Below are positions 27,220-35,188 of a stretch of DNA of 64,000 nucleotides, one piece after another. The position numbers and the translations under genes are program-made. Under the pieces are notes generated by a model. It was not told where the DNA came from and made no database searches. It worked only from the letters and a program-made list of their open reading frames with translations. The stretch is from assembly GCF_000019965.1 (NCBI RefSeq), contig NC_010571.1, positions 4,411,001 through 4,475,000 on the forward strand, read 5' to 3'. This stretch comes from Opitutus terrae PB90-1. GTDB lineage: Bacteria > Verrucomicrobiota > Verrucomicrobiia > Opitutales > Opitutaceae. Each line of letters opens with the position of its first letter. Position 1 is the first letter of the stretch.

Positions 27220-27489
27220 TTACGCGCCGGCGCTCGCGTCCAAGGTGCCCGTGGAGGGCGCGGTGCCTGTGGCCGGAGTGACCGGCGAAATGGCGGTGAA
27301 GAGTTGCGCGAACGCGTCGGCGAGTTCGCGGACGTGGATGGCGGTCGAGGCGTGCCACTGACCGAGTTCGCGCATGCATGCGCCGGTGGCCTGGTTGCCG
27401 CAGCGCTCATGATTCTCGGCGAGGAACTCGCACGCTGACGCTTGATCGGCGTGCCAGTCGGCCAGTTTGCGAAGATCGTCGAGGCTCAT
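27220..27489 (-). CDS. Small early protein with paired Cys and His
   Basis: 89 residues from the ATG at 27489 (ATGA overlap). Helical, with LADWHADQASACEFLAENHE and ERCGNQATGACMRELGQWHA; the spaced Cys/His residues could bind metal. The C-terminus is low complexity. Unknown function. Confidence 0.55.
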   Translation of the reverse strand: MSLDDLRKLADWHADQASACEFLAENHERCGNQATGACMRELGQWHASTAIHVRELADAFAQLFTAISPVTPATGTAPSTGTLDASAGA

Positions 27490-27644
27490 GGCAGCGCGGC
27501 CCAGGCTGACGTCACGCAGCCGATTGCGAAACCGGCCGCGACGAGCGCGACCGCCACGCACCACAGCACGCGCCGCGAGAGCGTCACCGGCGCGGACGTG
27601 CCGGAGACCGGCAACGGGAAACGATGGTTGAGGTGCTTGTTCAC
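27486..27644 (-). CDS. Tiny single-span membrane protein
   Basis: 52 residues from a GTG at 27644 that overlaps the preceding stop (GTGA). One hydrophobic helix (VLWCVAVALVAAGFAIGCV) near the C-terminus. Resembles small membrane peptides of phage early regions (kil-like in position only). Confidence 0.5.
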   Translation of the reverse strand: MNKHLNHRFPLPVSGTSAPVTLSRRVLWCVAVALVAAGFAIGCVTSAWAALP

Positions 27645-27892
27645 GATCCGCCTTTCTGCGGCATGTTCGCCTGCTGCGCGGCGTCGTTGATGTCGGTGAC
27701 AAACTTCTCGAGGCGCGTGGCCTGGACCCTCATCCAACCGGCGGTCTCCGCGGCGTCCGCCATTTCTTCGGCGACGTCCCGACGATCACGCGTAGCCTTA
27801 TTCGCCTCTTCGCAGTGGTGGATCAGCATTCCAAGCTCATGAATAACCTGCGTCGCCTGCGTGCGGACGAGTTGAAGCTGGGTGGCTTTCAC
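27641..27892 (-). CDS. Small helical early protein
   Basis: 83 residues, all-helical and charged (EANKATRDRRDVAEEMADAA), with N-terminal VRTQATQVIHELGMLIHHC. Coupled by ATGA/GTGA overlaps on both sides. No family recognised. Confidence 0.55.
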   Translation of the reverse strand: MKATQLQLVRTQATQVIHELGMLIHHCEEANKATRDRRDVAEEMADAAETAGWMRVQATRLEKFVTDINDAAQQANMPQKGGS

Positions 27893-28098
27893 GATCCACC
27901 TCGCAGTTTGGGGCTGGTGGTCTCGCCCGCGCGTTGAGCGCGGAGCGCCTCGATGAGCTCGGCCTCGTAGCGCTTCGCCTGGTCGAGCTCCTGCTCGAGG
28001 TCGTGCTGCCGGCGCAGCAGCGCGACGAGCACGACGAGCACGCCGACCAGAAATGCGAAGAGAATCGTGACGATCAGAGGGCAGAGGAGCGTGATCAT
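27889..28098 (-). CDS. Small membrane protein with coiled-coil tail
   Basis: 69 residues from the ATG at 28098, overlapping the stop of the MuB-like gene (ATGA). N-terminal membrane helix (LIVTILFAFLVGVLVVLVAL), then a coiled coil (QHDLEQELDQAKRYEAELIE). Function unknown. Confidence 0.55.
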   Translation of the reverse strand: MITLLCPLIVTILFAFLVGVLVVLVALLRRQHDLEQELDQAKRYEAELIEALRAQRAGETTSPKLRGGS

Positions 28099-29303
28099 TG
28101 CTCGTCCTCCTCGCCGGCCGGCGGGATCACCGGCTCGCTGTCGACCCGCCGCAGGTGATCGACGCTGATCTCGTCGGAGCTCTCGGCGTTCGCCAGCTTG
28201 CGCGCCTTCTCGAGCTTCTGCACGGGCACGCGGCAGCCCCAGGGCGTGGCGTTCCACTTCTTGAGCAGCGGATATGCCTCGGGATCGTTGACGACCCGGA
28301 ACTCGCGGGCGAATTTCAGCAGATCCTTCCGGGGGAGTTTCTGGTCGAGGCGGAGGATCTCGTCAGGCCCGCCGATGCGGCCGACCCACTGCGCCCAGTA
28401 CGGATCGTTGCTGGTGATGACACGAGTGAACGACGGCACCCACATCAGGATGAGGCAGAACCCGATGTCGTCCTGCAACTCGTGGAGGTAGTTGAACACC
28501 GGCTGCTGATCGGGCTGCACATTCGGCCGGAACAGCCGCTGCACGTTGTCGATGATGATGCAGCGCGGCTTGGCCTCGCCCACCTCGATCGTGACCGCAC
28601 TCTTGAGGAAGCGCTCAATCTCCACCTCCTTGCCTCCGACGTTCTTCGACTCGGCCACTTGGTAGAGCTCGGCGAGCTTCTGCACCACACGCGCGCGGGT
28701 GGCGCGCGCCGGCGCCTCGAAACCCACCGTCTCGCGGTGATTGTTGAGCGCCGTGTATTGCTTCCGGCATGATGTCTTCTGCGCCCCGCTCAGGCCCTCG
28801 ACCGCGCCGACGCGGCAGCTCGAGGAAAACGTGCGGCGCGAATCCACGTAGTCGCGGAACAGCGTCCAGTTATCCGTCTCCACGAACCCGATCATCCCGG
28901 CCCTCTCCTGGCGCAAGGCGTGGGCCCGGATGGCGTCGATGTAGACCTTGAGGCGTTTGGCGTCGCCGCCCGGCTTGAAATAGCGTCCGGTCACGACCTG
29001 GTACCAATACTGGTCGCTCGGGTTGTTGCCCGATGCGTCTCGCAGCCCGAGCGCGCAGGCGAGCTTCCACAGCAGCGCGTGTTCGCCGTTGAGCTTCTGT
29101 TGCGTGAAGAGCCGGAGCCACAACGCGCCTTCGCGCACGGCGTCCGGATAATGAGCGAAGCGCTCGATGGCGGCATTGACGTCGCCGCGGATGATCGCGC
29201 GATCGGCGAGGTGTTTATTCGTCGGCACGATCGCGCCGGTCGAGCCGGCGACCGTCACGGCGAGATTGCCGTTCGTGCGCTCAGCGGTTTGGATGTTGGA
29301 CAT
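28095..29303 (-). CDS. MuB-type transposition ATPase
   Basis: 402 residues (Mu B is about 312). AAA+ target-capture protein that would recruit target DNA and stimulate the transposase encoded 99 bp upstream. The Walker B strand is clear: PRCIIIDNVQRLF at about 246-258. The position expected for Walker A reads GLSGAQKT (about 170-177), where the Gly before Lys is Gln, so nucleotide binding may be altered. The N-terminal 140 residues are helical and may be the DNA-binding part. Called from Walker B, position and size. Confidence 0.8.
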   Translation of the reverse strand: MSNIQTAERTNGNLAVTVAGSTGAIVPTNKHLADRAIIRGDVNAAIERFAHYPDAVREGALWLRLFTQQKLNGEHALLWKLACALGLRDASGNNPSDQYWYQVVTGRYFKPGGDAKRLKVYIDAIRAHALRQERAGMIGFVETDNWTLFRDYVDSRRTFSSSCRVGAVEGLSGAQKTSCRKQYTALNNHRETVGFEAPARATRARVVQKLAELYQVAESKNVGGKEVEIERFLKSAVTIEVGEAKPRCIIIDNVQRLFRPNVQPDQQPVFNYLHELQDDIGFCLILMWVPSFTRVITSNDPYWAQWVGRIGGPDEILRLDQKLPRKDLLKFAREFRVVNDPEAYPLLKKWNATPWGCRVPVQKLEKARKLANAESSDEISVDHLRRVDSEPVIPPAGEEDEQ

Positions 29304-29402
29304 GTCTGGACCTCCTGACTTCGTGGTTAACTGGACCTCGGGTGTTCTGGACTAGGTCGTGGGGCGCGTCGTAACCGCGCTCCACGGCCGCTTAAGCTTG
29401 GG

Positions 29403-31490
29403 TTAAGGCTCGTCGTCGCTGTCGTAGAGCGAGCCTCCTGGCTGGACGGTGTCGGCGGTGCGCGAGGCTCCGGCGATCGCGCTGTCGACCTGGGCGCGGC
29501 GCTTCTGGCGGGCGCGCTGTTCGGGCGTGGTACGACCGCTCTGCGCCTGCTCGCCGAGCTGCGCGAGCAGGTCGGTCGCCTGCTCGGCGGCCTCGGCGTC
29601 GCGGCGCATCAGCGGGGCCGCGGCGCGCAGCACCGGCACGAGCCGCTCGCGCGCGGACTTCGTGCGCTGGCCGCAGGCTTTCGCGAACGCCTCGGCGTCG
29701 CCCCGCGTCGGCACGAGCGTGCGCGGCGCGTAGCCAAGATAGCGGCCTTTCGCGTCGCACACGTGCATCCGCTCGGGGTCGAGCATCGACACGAACGTCG
29801 CGTAGCATTCGCCGTCGGGCAGCACGGTGGTGTTGCCCTCCTCATCGATCGCCACTCCCTCGAAATGATGCTCGCCGGGCCCGACGTCGGGATCGGCAAA
29901 GTGGATCCGCCCGTCCTTCGCCACGCGGCGTTCCTCCGCGCAGTCCATGCCGAGCAGCGCCGGCACCAGGTGCGCGGGCAGCCGGGTGAGGTGCGGCATC
30001 ACGCGCTCCTGGTAGACCTCGCGCGGGCTCATCCGCCGGCAGGTCACGAGCCGTGGATCGGCGCGCAGCGCCTGCTCGATCGCCGTGCGCACGCCGGGCG
30101 CGTAGCCCGCCAGCTCGGTCTGCCGGCGCCAGTCCTCGTGCGGCGCCAGCCGGAAGAGCGGCGCCATGAAGCCGCACTCTTCCCAGCCCTCGAGCTCGTG
30201 CTCCGTGCGATCGTTCATCCGCTCCTGGATGAGGTCGACGAGCTCGACGACCTGGGCGAACGGCGGCGTGATGTTGGCGGTCACGAGCTCGCGCAGCGGC
30301 GCGGGCACGAGCAGCGCCGCGCGCTGCAGCTGGTCGAGGTGACGTTCGCGGCCGTGCAGCTCGTCGGGCTGGTTGACTCGACCGATGTTGCCGGTCTGCG
30401 CGGGCAGTAGCAGCCGGTCGCCGGTCTCGTTGTGGATCAGGTTGCGCAGCGATTCGAGCGCCGCCTTGATCCGGAAGTTGCCCTTGCTGCGGCCTGCGTA
30501 GAGACCCTCGGCGAGAGGCGAGCCCGACGTCGTACCCTTCTCGACGCGCAACTTGCCGCCGGAGAAATCGTGCAGCAGCCGCATCACGCGCTCCGGCACG
30601 GTCGCCGTGCTGAGCTCCATCACGAGCCGGCAGCCGTCGGGATTGTATCCACGATTTCCGAGCACGTGCGCTAGGAGGAACAGCATTTCGCGCTCCTTCA
30701 GCCGCTCCATGCGGCCCGTCTTGTCGTTGAGGAGCTCGGGCTTCATGCCGCGGCCGAGCTGGAAACCCGAAAGCAGCTCGAGCGCGTCGAACTGCAGCAC
30801 GCGGCGCATGCCGCGCTGGCCTGGCACGCTGCACTCGAGATCATGCCACACGTCGTCGAATTGGAGGATCGAGCCGGGCGCCAGGCCCACGCGCGTCTGC
30901 AGCACCGACGGCAGCAGATCCTGCGCAGCCGTGAGTCCGATGCGCGCCACGCGCTTCACGATCGCGGCGGGCTTGTATTTCTCGCGCATCAGCGTCGCGT
31001 AGCTCAGCCGCCGCGGCATGTCGGCGGGGCGATTGCGATCAGGCAGACCAGGGATGGGTTTGCCGTTGCTCCACTCGCGCTGCAGCTCGCGATACGCGGC
31101 CTTGCCGCGGCCGCTGAAGCGGAAGAACAGCTCGTGCCAGTGCAGCACCGTCTCGGGTGCCAGCGCCTCGCGGTCCTCAAGCGGCGCGCGAGAACGGTTC
31201 ACGAGCATGCGCCAGTCGCGGCCGTGCGCGACCCAGCGTTCGAAATAGCACTTGCGCAGCGTGTGCTGGCTGAGCCGCTCGCCGGCGTGCAGCCGGTGCG
31301 TCTCGGCGCGCACGCCGGCGGCCGCGGTGCGGGCGGCGTCGATGCGCTCCATCGCCTGCAGCCGCGCGCGCAGGTGCGGCTTCTCGTGGTCCGGCAGCGC
31401 GCCATATTCGGGCGAGGCGAGCATCTCACGTTCGCGATCGGAGACCCGCGCGGGCGAGATACTGCCTTCGACGATGGAGAGAGTCATCAT
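29403..31490 (-). CDS. MuA-type DDE transposase
   Basis: 695 residues from the first of two adjacent ATGs (31490, 31487), near the length of Mu A (663). The N-terminal 100 residues are helical, a second DNA-binding domain lies at about 113-170, and the RNase H-like core begins at about 208 (ILQFDDVWHDLECSV) with first catalytic Asp 212 or 213. The third acid is probably Glu346 (AALESLRNLIHNE). In place of the second Asp I see LVMELSTATVPERV, so that residue is not obvious. The C-terminal 100 residues are charged, as in the MuB-interacting tail. It catalyses strand transfer for integration and replicative transposition. Confidence 0.9.
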   Translation of the reverse strand: MMTLSIVEGSISPARVSDREREMLASPEYGALPDHEKPHLRARLQAMERIDAARTAAAGVRAETHRLHAGERLSQHTLRKCYFERWVAHGRDWRMLVNRSRAPLEDREALAPETVLHWHELFFRFSGRGKAAYRELQREWSNGKPIPGLPDRNRPADMPRRLSYATLMREKYKPAAIVKRVARIGLTAAQDLLPSVLQTRVGLAPGSILQFDDVWHDLECSVPGQRGMRRVLQFDALELLSGFQLGRGMKPELLNDKTGRMERLKEREMLFLLAHVLGNRGYNPDGCRLVMELSTATVPERVMRLLHDFSGGKLRVEKGTTSGSPLAEGLYAGRSKGNFRIKAALESLRNLIHNETGDRLLLPAQTGNIGRVNQPDELHGRERHLDQLQRAALLVPAPLRELVTANITPPFAQVVELVDLIQERMNDRTEHELEGWEECGFMAPLFRLAPHEDWRRQTELAGYAPGVRTAIEQALRADPRLVTCRRMSPREVYQERVMPHLTRLPAHLVPALLGMDCAEERRVAKDGRIHFADPDVGPGEHHFEGVAIDEEGNTTVLPDGECYATFVSMLDPERMHVCDAKGRYLGYAPRTLVPTRGDAEAFAKACGQRTKSARERLVPVLRAAAPLMRRDAEAAEQATDLLAQLGEQAQSGRTTPEQRARQKRRAQVDSAIAGASRTADTVQPGGSLYDSDDEP

Positions 31491-31750
31491 GCGGAAAGTT
31501 GAGAGGTTGGAGTTGAGGGCTGAGCGGGACGCGCGCGAAGAACACGTGTCTCGTGCCTCGGGCGGAGGCGCATCAGCGCGCTGTAGCTCAGGCCTCGCGG
31601 AAGCGGCTGCGTGGGCTTGCTCGGCGCTGGGAGGCCAGGAATGGCATCTCCACGGCGCCACCAATAGACGAGGAATCGGTGCGCAACGCGGCCGGTGTGG
31701 AAACGTGCAACGAGGGAGTGCCAAAAACAGATGGTTTCGTCGGAGATCAT
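31487..31750 (-). CDS. Stand-alone paralogue of a transposase DNA-binding domain
   Basis: 87 residues from the ATG at 31750 (ATGA overlap with the previous gene; its own stop overlaps the transposase start). Residues 5-60 (ETICFWHSLVARF, IPGLPAPSKP, GLSYSALMR) align with transposase residues 113-169 (ETVLHWHELFFRF, IPGLPDRNRP, RLSYATLMR) at over 40% identity by hand. The last 11 residues (QPSTPTSQLSA) are encoded by an R1 dispersed repeat. It could compete with the transposase for its DNA sites, bind an enhancer, or modulate assembly. I know of no described counterpart in Mu. Confidence 0.75.
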   Translation of the reverse strand: MISDETICFWHSLVARFHTGRVAHRFLVYWWRRGDAIPGLPAPSKPTQPLPRGLSYSALMRLRPRHETRVLRARPAQPSTPTSQLSA

Positions 31751-32430
31751 GCGCGGTTCTCCTTTTTGAGGGTGGCGCCGACGGCTTCGCAGGCGTCGAC
31801 CAGGTTGCCGTGCAGCTCGCGGCGGCGGGCTTCGGTGCACTGGTTCCAGAAGTGGTTGTCGGGCTCCAGGTGCTCGACCAGCAGGTTATTGAGCAGCTTC
31901 GTGATCTCGTGCCAGCCGGCATCCTCGGGCTTGGGCGCGGGCGCGTCCGCGTCGTCACCCGTATCCGTGCCGCCCTTGCCGCGCGTGTTGCCGCCTTTCG
32001 CTCCGGAGCCCTGCGGCTTCTTCACGATGCCGAAATCCTGGTAGAGCTCGGAGAGTGCCTTGCCGTCCGTCACCTTGCCGACTGCCTTGGTGAGCTTCTG
32101 CTGATCCGCCTTGCTGAGCTCCGAAGGTGCCGAATCCAGGAGCTTCAAAAACGCATCTGGTTGCGTTTTTAATGCCTTGCTCTTCAGCCCGTCGGCGAGG
32201 GCCATGTAGTTCTGCGCGGTGCGCAGTTTCAGCCCATGCTGCTGGAGCGCGCTCGCGAAAAACTCCTCCCAGTTGCCGTGGCCGCACTCCTTCTTTAGCG
32301 CCTTCAGCTCGAGCCCTGCAATGACCGCTGCGGCGGCCATCTGCGCAGCCGAGGTCATGATCGTCGTGTGCTGGTGCAGGATTCGCTGCACGCGCGCGTC
32401 CAAGTCGCGGATTGCGGGAAGGTTTTTCAT
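31747..32430 (-). CDS. DUF3102-like early protein
   Basis: 227 residues. The N-terminal 80 residues (ALKKECGHGNWEEFFASALQ, then KLRTAQNYMALADGLK) match the pattern of DUF3102/KilA-associated HTH-like domains (a G-H-G-x-W/F...T-A-Q-x-Y-M signature). A Gly/Lys-rich linker separates a C-terminal helical domain. Likely DNA-binding. ATGA overlaps link it to both neighbours. Confidence 0.65.
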   Translation of the reverse strand: MKNLPAIRDLDARVQRILHQHTTIMTSAAQMAAAAVIAGLELKALKKECGHGNWEEFFASALQQHGLKLRTAQNYMALADGLKSKALKTQPDAFLKLLDSAPSELSKADQQKLTKAVGKVTDGKALSELYQDFGIVKKPQGSGAKGGNTRGKGGTDTGDDADAPAPKPEDAGWHEITKLLNNLLVEHLEPDNHFWNQCTEARRRELHGNLVDACEAVGATLKKENRA

Positions 32431-32636
32431 TCGGGAGAGTTGATGAGGCGCTGGATCGCGTCGTGATCGCCGGCGAGGTAGGCGGCCTTTAACGCGCGCT
32501 TAAACCCGGCTGGAGGCACGGTGATCGCACCCTTGCCGCGCAGCGCAGGGATCTTTGTGACCATGTCCGCGTAGAACTCCTCGAAGGCGGAGTTCTCCTG
32601 GTCGATCAGCGGCGCGAGATGGTCGTAGGATTTCAT
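32427..32636 (-). CDS. Small early protein, unknown
   Basis: 69 residues from the ATG at 32636 (TGATG with the preceding stop). Helical, ending RALKAAYLAGDHDAIQRLIN. No family recognised. Confidence 0.55.
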   Translation of the reverse strand: MKSYDHLAPLIDQENSAFEEFYADMVTKIPALRGKGAITVPPAGFKRALKAAYLAGDHDAIQRLINSPE

Positions 32637-32869
32637 CACTCGATCGCCGGCAAGGTGTGCACCGGTTTGCGGACGTTCGCGTAGATGATCGCCTCGGCGA
32701 TCGCCTCCTGGGCGCGGTGCAGCGCGGCCCACGACTGCACCGACATGTCGTCGCGGTGCGCCTCGCGGATCGCGGCCAGGGCCGCGCCGAGCGCATCGAG
32801 TTTCGTCGGCAGATCGACGTTCGCGATCCGGATCTCGATGGCCGATGGTCGGGCAAGCGGTGCGTCCAT
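32636..32869 (-). CDS. Small early protein, unknown
   Basis: 77 residues, one beta strand followed by a long amphipathic helical region (LDALGAALAAIREAHRDD, WAALHRAQEAIAEAIIY). Unknown role; member of the overlapped early operon. Confidence 0.55.
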   Translation of the reverse strand: MDAPLARPSAIEIRIANVDLPTKLDALGAALAAIREAHRDDMSVQSWAALHRAQEAIAEAIIYANVRKPVHTLPAIE

Positions 32870-32872
32870 GGC

Positions 32873-33013
32873 TCAGTTCCTCCAATACGGGCCGTCCCAT
32901 CGGGAGCAGCCGCGGGAGAGCCCGGTGATGATCCACAGCTCGACGACCGCGTCGTTGCCACCGACGTCCATGCACGGCGGGAGCATGCGCTGGAGTAGTT
33001 CGCGCTTCGTCAT
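32873..33013 (-). CDS. Tiny early protein
   Basis: 46 residues from the ATG at 33013, which overlaps the preceding stop by four bases (ATGA). Contains two Cys (LPPCMDVGGN and SRGCSRW) and ends WDGPYWRN. Supported mainly by the exact stop/start overlap. Confidence 0.45.
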   Translation of the reverse strand: MTKRELLQRMLPPCMDVGGNDAVVELWIITGLSRGCSRWDGPYWRN

Positions 33014-33276
33014 GGCGTCGGTTGCGGTTGGGTGACCTCCACCCAGCGGTCGGGATGGGCGCGCCGCACGAATGCGAAGCCCTCGGGCTTGAGCAGCACC
33101 TCGCTCTGCCACAACGCGAACCAAGCGCGGCCGTCCTGCCAGACGGTGATCCTCCAGATCGGCAGGCCCGGCCGCGCGGCGGCGTAGTGGATCTCGATCG
33201 GCAGCTCGGGCACGAGCACGCGCGCGGCGATCATGCCGAGCTGCTGCGGGATCTCGCGGGGACGGAGGACGGTCAT
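33010..33276 (-). CDS. Small early protein, unknown
   Basis: 88 residues from the ATG at 33276, just after an R1 repeat (33288-33309). Beta-rich with several Trp (IWRITVWQDGRAWFALWQSE). No family recognised; a small beta-barrel or OB-like fold is possible. Confidence 0.55.
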   Translation of the reverse strand: MTVLRPREIPQQLGMIAARVLVPELPIEIHYAAARPGLPIWRITVWQDGRAWFALWQSEVLLKPEGFAFVRRAHPDRWVEVTQPQPTP

Positions 33277-33313
33277 GAGGCGGGCGAGCTGAGAGTTGAG
33301 TGTTGAGGGCCGA

Positions 33314-33817
33314 TCAGGCGGCGACCTGGGGTTTTGGGCTCGGCGCGGCGTTGAGCTCGGCGAGCTCAGCGCGCCGGCCTGCGAGCAGGGCCTCATGCGA
33401 GGCCCGCGTTCGCGTGTCCCAGTCGTCACCGATGCGCACCGGCTTCGCGAGTCGCGCCTCATGCGACGCGATCTCTTCCACCACGCGCTCGCGACGCCGA
33501 CGCCGTTGCAGCCACAGCGGCGCAACGTCGGTCTCTACCTCCAGCCCGTATTTGGAGAGCGACCACGTGAACGCGTCGAGGGAGCCGCCCTCCAGCTTCT
33601 CGAGCGCCTGCTTGGCGGAGACGCGAAGGCTGAAACAACTGTTCAGATTGCGCAGCACCCGCGAGTCGCGATTGCTGGGGAAAACATAGACGACGATGCC
33701 GCGATGCTTGCGGATGAGCCGCGCGAACTCGGCGCGGTCAATGATCGTGCGCTCGGCCTTCTCGGGGTCGAAGCTCTCGACGGGCTGGACTGCTGTGTTC
33801 TGGACCGGTGTATTCAT
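33314..33817 (-). CDS. Early protein, unknown
   Basis: 167 residues from the ATG at 33817 (MNTPVQNTAVQPVESFD). Contains IVVYVFPSNRDSRVLRNLNS and a C-terminal coiled coil (RRERVVEEIASHEARLAK). The upstream sequence CACAAGAAACACGAAA resembles other dispersed repeats of this genome. Function unknown. Confidence 0.6.
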   Translation of the reverse strand: MNTPVQNTAVQPVESFDPEKAERTIIDRAEFARLIRKHRGIVVYVFPSNRDSRVLRNLNSCFSLRVSAKQALEKLEGGSLDAFTWSLSKYGLEVETDVAPLWLQRRRRRERVVEEIASHEARLAKPVRIGDDWDTRTRASHEALLAGRRAELAELNAAPSPKPQVAA

Positions 33818-33846
33818 TTTCGTGTTTCTTGTGGTATTCCTCTCTG

Positions 33847-34227
33847 TCACGAAGCTCTCTGGCTCTGGCCGCGGAACGCCTGGCGCTGGAAGGCGGCCGA
33901 GATCCGCAGCGCCTCGTCGGGCGCAAACTCGCGGGCGAGGCTCTCGACCGCCTGGACCTTGGTCTCTGCGTCGTATTTCGCGCTGCGCACGAGCAGCTCG
34001 ATCGCGAACGCCCGCGGGATCCGCAGCGTGTCGCGCTTGCCGTCGCCGCCGTTGTAACGATGGCATTTCCCCGCCGCGCCAAAAGCCTCCTCGATGAACG
34101 TCGTGCCCAGCCCCGTGCGCGCGGCGATTTCCGCGACGCGGAGAAACGGCTTGTCCGGCAGCAGCCAGTCGAACTGCAGCGTAGCGGCAGCGGCGGCTTG
34201 GCGGACTTTGGCATCGAGGACAGGCAT
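33847..34227 (-). CDS. Early protein with probable helix-turn-helix
   Basis: 126 residues. LRVAEIAARTGLGTTFIEEA reads as a helix-turn-helix, followed by RIPRAFAIELLVRSAKYDAE, a pattern seen in helix-turn-helix accessory domains. Probably a DNA-binding regulator of the early region. Confidence 0.6.
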   Translation of the reverse strand: MPVLDAKVRQAAAAATLQFDWLLPDKPFLRVAEIAARTGLGTTFIEEAFGAAGKCHRYNGGDGKRDTLRIPRAFAIELLVRSAKYDAETKVQAVESLAREFAPDEALRISAAFQRQAFRGQSQRAS

Positions 34228-34233
34228 GGGAGT

Positions 34234-34767
34234 CTAAGGTTGAGAGTCGGATACCGGGCGTGCAGACTCGGCGGAATGGACGCCATTACCCTGGGCATCG
34301 CGTTGCTCGGCGCCGCGCTGGGCCTGAGCAACCTCTGGCGCGAGATCGATCGCGCCCGCATCAAGCTGCGTGTCCGGCCGCAAGGCTGGGTCGACAGTCT
34401 CCGGAACCACGGGCTCTGTATCGACGTGGTAAACCGCAGCGAGTATGCGGTGACGATCGTGGCCGTGGGCATCAAACTCCGCGGCGACAAGAAGCTGGAG
34501 TGGCAGTTTCTGCCGATCGATCCGAACGCCCGCTGTCCGCATCGGCTCGAACCACGCGACTCCGTAAGCTTTCGGGCAAAACCGGGGGCCGAGCAGGACC
34601 AGCAGTTGCTCGAGCGCGGGGATCGCGCCTTTGCGCGCACCGCCTGCGGCTGCACTGTCACTGCCACGAGTCCCTACCTGCGCAGCCTCCTCGCTCGGCG
34701 AAAGACGCGCGTCGAGTGAGTCGTCGTAGGCGAGGACGTAGAAGCCAGGGAAGTCGATGCGCTTCAT
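34234..34767 (-). pseudogene. Doubtful leftward frame, possibly a gene start disrupted by the rightward gene
   Basis: The ATG at 34767 overlaps the preceding stop (ATGA) just like the genuine genes of the operon, and the first residues MKRIDFPGFYVLAYDDS look natural. Beyond about residue 17 the frame runs antisense to the convincing rightward gene 34276-34719 and has shadow-like composition. One explanation is that the original gene was replaced downstream of its start by an inserted gene. It may equally be meaningless. Confidence 0.25.
34276..34719 (+). CDS. Rightward single gene within the leftward early operon (moron candidate)
   Basis: 147 residues. N-terminal membrane helix or signal anchor (MDAITLGIALLGAALGLSNL), then an Ig/beta-sandwich-like domain (LCIDVVNRSEYAVTIVAVGI, then LEPRDSVSFRAKP). 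It is transcribed against the early operon, so it needs its own promoter and may be expressed from the lysogen. Such isolated genes are often lysogenic-conversion or exclusion functions. Family not recognised. Confidence 0.65.
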   Translation: MDAITLGIALLGAALGLSNLWREIDRARIKLRVRPQGWVDSLRNHGLCIDVVNRSEYAVTIVAVGIKLRGDKKLEWQFLPIDPNARCPHRLEPRDSVSFRAKPGAEQDQQLLERGDRAFARTACGCTVTATSPYLRSLLARRKTRVE

Positions 34768-35012
34768 CGCTCGCCTCCCTGGCCTGAGCCCGTCGAATGG
34801 CCTTCCTCTCCGAGATCGAGCCGGAGCTGGCGCGAGCGCGTCTCGATCGACTCGAGTTCGTCGGCGAGCTTGGTGAGCTCAGCGAAGCGCGCGGAGCGCG
34901 CCGGCAATGTGGTAGCCAGTGCGCGGTATAGGCGCAGCCGCACGTGGACCGGCTCGTCGGCCGCCTTGTCCATCACGTATCCACTGAGGAACTCGCTGGC
35001 CGGCGATCTCAC
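34764..35012 (-). CDS. Small early protein downstream of the Cro/Ner-like gene
   Basis: 82 residues from a GTG at 35012 overlapping the Cro-like stop (GTGA); a longer frame to 35156 is antisense-like. Helical with a coiled-coil stretch (RFAELTKLADELESIETRSR). Function unknown. Confidence 0.55.
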   Translation of the reverse strand: MRSPASEFLSGYVMDKAADEPVHVRLRLYRALATTLPARSARFAELTKLADELESIETRSRQLRLDLGEEGHSTGSGQGGER

Positions 35013-35188
35013 TGGAGCGCCTTTCTGATCGCCTCGCGGGCGCGCGGGAACCGATCGTTGTGTATCGCGGTGCTGACCGTGGTCCGGTGCCGCCGGATTT
35101 TCTTCGCCAGCTTGGCGACTGTCATCCTCCGCTGCCAAAGCCGCGTGCGCACCCACAGCGGAAAATCTTGTGTTTGATCCAAGGTCAT
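35009..35188 (-). CDS. Cro/Ner-like small DNA-binding protein
   Basis: 59 residues from the ATG at 35188. LWQRRMTVAKLAKKIRRHRT followed by TVSTAIHNDRFPRAREAIRK gives a helix-turn-helix with a recognition helix typical of small Cro/Ner repressors. It is the first gene of the leftward early operon and diverges from the repressor across the operator at 35195-35216, which would let it turn down both promoters after infection. Confidence 0.8.
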   Translation of the reverse strand: MTLDQTQDFPLWVRTRLWQRRMTVAKLAKKIRRHRTTVSTAIHNDRFPRAREAIRKALQ

